From positions 359,371 to 423,370 of the forward strand of contig JADJZA010000008.1 in assembly GCA_016719385.1 (NCBI GenBank): 64,000 nucleotides of DNA. Direction: 5' to 3'. Both the position numbers and the translations under genes were made by a program. Shown in pieces: positions 59,844-64,000 of this stretch. The first letter of the stretch is position 1; the number at the start of each line of letters is the position of its first letter. The notes under the pieces were generated by a model. The model did no database searches. It was not told the DNA's origin and saw nothing but the letters and a program-made list of their open reading frames with translations. The stretch is from Candidatus Microthrix subdominans (GTDB taxonomy: Bacteria; Actinomycetota; Acidimicrobiia; Acidimicrobiales; Microtrichaceae).

Positions 59844-60975
59844 TTACGCCAGGCTGAAGAGCACTGCCTCGGCGCAGCGCCGACCGGAGTACAGCGCCCC
59901 CTGGCAGGCGGCGAGATCAGTGCCGATCCGGCCGGGCCGTACTCGGGGCGACGTTGGTCATCACGGCGATGTTGAGGCGGGGCCGCGTCCGGTTCCGTCC
60001 ACGACGATGTAGCGGTCCGGGATCGGCGGCGCTGCGGCGCCGAACCACACGCACGATGCCGACTTCGACCCGACCGTGGGCAGGCTGAGCAGCGCCGCCG
60101 CGCCAGGACCCTGCGGCGGCGACGATCACGATCGGCTGCCAGTGCACGGCCATCGACGAGCACCACCTCGCCGGCTCGCACCGTCCCCACTTTGGCGTCA
60201 AGGTGGACCGTCCCAGCGGGAGACCGCTCGCCATCTGGTTCGGGATGGCCTGCATCCCACCGGCGGGCACCGCAGCCGCTCCGGCGAACAGGCTCTTCAA
60301 CACCACGTCGAACATGCGTCGGCTGGTCTGAAGCGCCGGATCGAGCTGGATGCCGCCGACGAACGGCCGAAAGAACCCGTCGATCATTCGTTGACTGAAG
60401 CCCTCGCCACGCAGCGCTTCGAGTGTGGACACATCGTTCTGGCGCAACAGGTCCGACCCCGATCTTCGTCCCAGGCGGACCCGCTGGCGCAGCAGCCTGG
60501 CCTTGTCGGCGATCGTGCCGATCGGGGCGAGGCCGGTTTTCACCAGAGTGCGGGGCCGACGAATCGGATCACCGACCAGGTGCATCGCGGTGCCGTTCCA
60601 CACCAGCGCGCCCGGCTCGAAGCGGCGCAACTCGAGGGCGTCGACATCGAACTGCCTCTCCAGCTCCGGATAGGCGGTCAGCAGCACCTGGAAGCCGCGG
60701 TCGAGCCGAAACCCGTCGACCAGGTCGGTGCGCACCCGTCCCCCGACGCCATCGGATGCCTCGAGCACGACGACATCCCGGCCGGCCTGGGTGAGCTGGC
60801 GCGCCGCTGCCAGCCCGGCGAGACCTGCGCCGACGATGGCGACCTCGGTCCGTTCGGGCAGCTGATGAGCGGATTCCGCGCCGCCAATCCTGCGCCGGGT
60901 GACTGCCACGGACGCACCGTCGCTGCCCGAACGGTCGGTCGGTGACAACGGATCGTCGTGGGCACAGAAAGCCAA
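59844..60975 (-). CDS. FAD-dependent amine-oxidase-like protein, frameshifted 3' part
   Basis: The first 260 residues are clean: TEVAIVGAGLAGLAAARQL (GxGxxG), 'VVVLEASDGVGGRVRTDLVDGF', 'LTAYPELERQFD' and 'GAAAVPAGGMQAIPNQMA'. Frames then change near 60200-60000, with 'ALYSGRRCAEAVLFSL' at the true end, TAA 59844. The start is uncertain: TTG 60975 or GTG 60909. Family members are flavin amine oxidases or carotenoid/protoporphyrin-type dehydrogenases, and the substrate is open. Confidence 0.75.
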
Positions 60976-61077
60976 GGCGCTGCCGGCTGCTTCGAGTACT
61001 TTTCACGAAGGTCGGGCAGGCGGGACAACCCTCCCGTCCCACGCCAGACCGGAACCCCAAACCGAGGTGGCCCAGCC

Positions 61078-61752
61078 ATGATCCAAGCTATTGGTGACCT
61101 ACTCCCGTCGGCGTTGGGCGTGGCGCTCAGCCAGTCCCGATCATCGCCGTCATCCTCATGCTGGGGCACCCCAAGGCCCGCAGCACCGGCTCGTGTTCGC
61201 CATCGGCTGGATCGCCGGGCTGGTGATCGCTCTCCCGGCCATCGTCCTGGCCCTGACGTCCGGAGCATCGGATCGGACAGCGCCACATCAACCGGCGTGA
61301 ACTGGTTCCAGGTGGTGATGGGGGTGCTCTTCCTGCTTCTCGCCCTGAAGCAGTGGCGCTCGCGTCCTCAGCCCGGCGAGGAAGCGGAGTTGCCCAAGTG
61401 GATGGCGACCATCGACACCTTCACGCCAGGCAAGTCGCTCGGGCTCGGCGCGCTGCTCTCCGGGGTGAACCCGAAGAACCTGGCCCTCACCGCCGCAGCG
61501 GCCGCCAGCGTCGCTCAGGCCGGGCTGAGCGATGCCGACAGCGCCATCACGATGGCGGTGTTCGTCGTCATCGGTTCGCTGACGGTCGCCGGACCGGTGC
61601 TGTTCTACCTGGTCGCGAGCGAACGTGCCGCCGGCCCGCTCGGCTCGATCAAGGACTTCATGTCTGCACACAACTCGGCGATCATGATGATCCTGCTGCT
61701 CGTGCTGGGAGCAAAACTGCTCGGGCAGGGCGTGGGGGCGTTGGGGGGGTAG
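61078..61752 (+). CDS. GAP-family membrane protein, N-terminal frameshift
   Basis: From ATG 61078: 'MIQAIGDLLPSALGVALS', then, after a shift near 61135, 'RLVFAIGWIAGLVIALPAIVLALTSGASD' in another frame, and from about 61260 again in frame, 'GVNWFQVVMGVLFLLLALKQW', 'KWMATIDTFTPGKSLGLGALLSGVNPKNL' and three more helices. About six helices in total, as in GAP (LysE-like) transporters of mycobacterial glycopeptidolipid loci. Confidence 0.78.
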   Translation: MIQAIGDLLPSALGVALSQSRSSPSSSCWGTPRPAAPARVRHRLDRRAGDRSPGHRPGPDVRSIGSDSATSTGVNWFQVVMGVLFLLLALKQWRSRPQPGEEAELPKWMATIDTFTPGKSLGLGALLSGVNPKNLALTAAAAASVAQAGLSDADSAITMAVFVVIGSLTVAGPVLFYLVASERAAGPLGSIKDFMSAHNSAIMMILLLVLGAKLLGQGVGALGG

Positions 61753-61795
61753 CGCTGGTCGGCGCATCGCCGCTTCGTTCGACAAGTTCGAGCGG

Positions 61796-61801
61796 TACGT
61801 T
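61796..61801 (+). promoter_or_regulatory. -10 hexamer TACGTT, leaderless start for 61808
   Basis: TACGTT ends 6 nt before ATG 61808. Confidence 0.45.
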
Positions 61802-61807
61802 GGGTCG

Positions 61808-62247
61808 ATGAGGCGGCTGTGGACCCACCGCGACATCGACGCCCCGGCGCCGCTGGTGTGGCAGCTGTTGTGCGACTTGGAGCGGTGGCCGGACTGCGGG
61901 GCCATCGGTGCGCAGCGCCACCCTCGACGGCAAGGCGCTCATTGGTGCGACCGGCAGGGTCACCACCGCAGTCGGGGGTCGACCTGAGCTTCACGATCAC
62001 CGAGTTCGAGGCCAACACCGCCTGGGCGTGGAAGGTTGCCGGGCTCCCCGCTACCGCACACTCGGTGGAGTCGCTCGGTGCCGACCGGTGCCGGGCGAGG
62101 TTCGGGGTCCCGCTTGCGGTGGCGCCGTACCTGGCGATCTGCGCGCTGGCGCTGCGCCGCATCAACGAACTGGCGACCGTCGACCCGTCGGCTCCTGAGC
62201 GGGGTCAAACCGCCGGGCCGGACACCTTGGAGAACCAGGCCACCTGA
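61808..62247 (+). CDS. SRPBCC-family protein, frameshifted
   Basis: The start 'MRRLWTHRDIDAPAPLVWQLLCDLERWPDCG' is in one frame, and after shifts near 61910 and 61970 come 'TLDGKALIGATGRVTT' and 'DLSFTITEFEANTAWAWKVAGLPATAHSVE'. About 145 residues in the reconstructed chain. A lipid- or hapten-pocket fold of unknown ligand. Its nominal end overlaps the convergent DUF2071 gene by 43 nt, so the true stop may be earlier. Confidence 0.68.
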
Positions 62248-62891
62248 ACGTCGACGGCGGGCGAGTACATGGCATGGGGGCTGCCCTCGGGCCTGGGCAG
62301 CCCGGCGGCCTCGACGACCGTTTGGTCGATGTCGACTTCGTCGACACGGTGGAGGGGCCAGCGCTGGTGGTCCACCCGGCCGTAGAGCAGTTGGCGTCGC
62401 CGACGGGTGAGCAGAGCCCAACGAGCGGACAGAAGTGCTCCAGGTCGCCGACCTCGTCGTCACCGAGGCGGGTGCCGACGAAAGGCCAGGTCGGCCTCGG
62501 CTTCGAGCCTCGGGGCCAGCGCCTCCTCATCGTGTAGCGCTGGCGGTCGGCGTCACGCTCGTGCGCGCGTCTTCGCCCAGCAGTACGGCAACGCGAAGGC
62601 TGCGCGCCACTGCGACGATCGGCGAACGGGGCACGTCAAGCGAGAAGAACCACACGCCTCGGCGGCCGAGCGCATCGGTCACGTAGGTGCGGACGTTGAT
62701 CTCGGTGAAGTCCCCAACCAGGGGATGGGGGCGTGGGACCCAGACGCACCCGGCGCATCTCGAAGGGGATCAGCCCCACAGGCTCGTCCGTCGAAGGTAT
62801 CGACGGTGATGTCGGGCGGGAGCAGCCGCTGGACCACCTCGGGCTCGTAGGCCCAATGGAAGTAGGCCAGCTCGGCCCACTGCTGACGCAT
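62205..62891 (-). CDS. DUF2071 (YqjF-like) protein, frameshifted
   Basis: From ATG 62891: 'QQWAELAYFHWAYEPEVVQRLLPPDITVDTFDG', then in another frame 'VGLIPFEMRRVRLGPTP' and further shifted pieces ending near 62205. 'FHWAYEP..VQ.LLP' and 'GLIPF.M..V' are DUF2071 hallmarks (acetoacetate-decarboxylase-like fold, unknown role). It follows the SulP gene closely. Confidence 0.7.
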
Positions 62892-64000
62892 GATCGTTCG
62901 GCCGGTCCAGGGGAGGATCGGCGATGACGGGCTCGGGGTGGGCGCTCGGCGATCGTCCCAGGGGGTGCCGCAGTGCGGCGGTGCTGCCTGGTCGAGGCCG
63001 TCAGCCGCGACCCGTTCGGCATGGATCCGCGATGGGCGATGGCCTTGTCCGTCGCGTCGAAAAGGTGCTTCTCGTGGGCAAGGCGGTCGATCGCCCCTAC
63101 CTCTTGCAGGATCCGAAGATGCTCCGGGCGTGGGCCCTTCAACAGCACGGTGACGTTGCGTCGCTCGAGCTCGTCGATGATCTCGCCCAAGGCCTGCGCC
63201 CCGCCGTGGGGTCGAGCATCTGCAAAGCTCCGGGAGGCGCAGGATTCGTTTTCACCCGCACCTCGTCGATCGAGGCCAGCTTCTACCGAGGAAGCGTTGC
63301 AAATGCACCGAAGAACAGCGCCTCGTCCAGGCGATAGACACGATGTGTTCGGCCCGGAGCGTCGAGGCGGTGTCAGCGTCGAGCAGCGGGCAACGGCTCG
63401 GCGACGGGCACCGACGTGCGTTGCGGGCTGACGCAGCGCCAACACCGCCGCCGCCGCCATTCCCACCTGCACGGCCAGGGATCAGATCGAACCCGACGGT
63501 CACCACCGCCGTCACCAGCCAGGATACTCCATCAGACCTGGTCACCCGTGCGACCGTGGTTAACGTTTCCTACGTCGACCATGCGCACCGTTGTCACGAT
63601 CAGCACCCCGCAAGGGCTGCCAGCGGGATGTCCGCCACCAGTCCAGACCTGACGAATGACGACCGCGATCAGCACCAGCGAGTGGACGATCGAAGCCACC
63701 CGGGTGTGGGCACCAGCCTTGACGTTCACCGCGGTCTCGGGCGCGATCGCCCCGGTGGGCTTCGCAACTCCCGCCGAACAGCGGCATCGATCATGTTGGC
63801 CAGGCCCCGGCCGATCAGCTCGGTTGGGATCGTGTCGCCCCACCTCGGCCATCCCGTCGGCGACCTTGGCCGACAGCAGGCTCTCCAGCGCAGCCAGAGC
63901 CGCCACCGCCAGCACCGCACCGAACAGGTCGGAGACGACTCCGGCGTCGAATGCCGGCAACGAGGGGGTGGGCAGCGACGACGGCAACGCCCCTGATCAC
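62892..64000 (-). CDS. SulP-family anion permease, 5' end beyond window, frameshifted
   Basis: The window's right edge lies inside the membrane domain: 'LAVAALAALESLLSAKVADGM', 'GLANMIDAAVRREL', 'TAVNVKAGAHTRVASIVHSLVLIAVV' and 'GVLIVTTVRMVDV' are SulP/SLC26 landmarks. The cytoplasmic STAS end is 'GAQALGEIIDELERRNVTVLL' and 'LFDATDKAIAH'. Frames change at least three times. The stop is not resolved: one frame ends at 63001, another runs into the DUF2071 start. Confidence 0.75.

Overview
The window is about 64 kb of very GC-rich DNA from a free-living actinobacterium. The gene set points towards the class Acidimicrobiia (Microthrix/Ilumatobacter-like), but this is inference. Supporting signs are a 13E12-type DUF222/HNH gene, three F420-type oxidoreductases (two luciferase-like, one PPOX-type), a Der GTPase/DUF512 pair, and a block ordered like mycobacterial Rv1826-Rv1830 (gcvH, FHA protein, MerR-like, DUF151, MerR-like). 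At least sixteen genes carry a TANNNT hexamer 6-8 nt before the start codon, which indicates widespread leaderless transcription. No phage, insertion sequence or CRISPR array is visible.

Layout. 0-14.4 kb holds mixed accessory genes: a NYN-domain protein cut by the left edge, a coupled macro-domain/2-oxoglutarate-oxygenase pair, a decayed SDR gene, F420 enzymes, EcsC, DUF222/HNH, aldehyde dehydrogenase, alpha/beta hydrolase, AlgH, an isochorismatase-like protein without its catalytic residues, a divergent glutamate-dehydrogenase-like protein behind a hairpin-rich spacer, and a serine hydrolase. 14.5-26.5 kb is a glycine and stress block: tandem glycine riboswitch plus gcvP, DUF167, an MFS pump, a luciferase-like enzyme, msrAB, gcvT with its MerR-like regulator, DUF151 nuclease, FtsR-like regulator, zinc-ribbon FHA protein, gcvH and a CDP-alcohol phosphatidyltransferase. 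26.5-45.4 kb is largely housekeeping: HIT protein, SRAP, glycosyltransferase, amidase, tRNA-Pro(GGG), acyl-CoA carboxylase beta chain, SpoIIE phosphatase, der, DUF512, ispH, CsbD, a haem-oxygenase-fold protein, fumC, and a NuoF-like protein with an extra helical C-terminal domain. 45.5-64 kb holds fatty-acid and small-molecule genes (DUF6285/phosphotransferase/acyl-CoA dehydrogenase operon, a two-domain glycosyltransferase, EfeU-type iron uptake, L-serine dehydratase, a second acyl-CoA dehydrogenase, an FAD amine oxidase-like protein, SulP).

Glycine metabolism is the functional theme. gcvP, gcvT and gcvH lie within 11 kb but in three transcription units, and only gcvP has the riboswitch. Serine dehydratase at 55 kb could take serine on to pyruvate.

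Reading frames are clean from about 3 to 44.7 kb, apart from one true pseudogene at 2.5 kb. From 44.7 kb onward, and almost everywhere after 52.8 kb, genes that are otherwise recognisable are split by single-base frameshifts, and there is a 22-G run at 48.28 kb. This looks more like lower sequence quality towards a contig end than decay in vivo. Annotations there describe the reconstructed gene.
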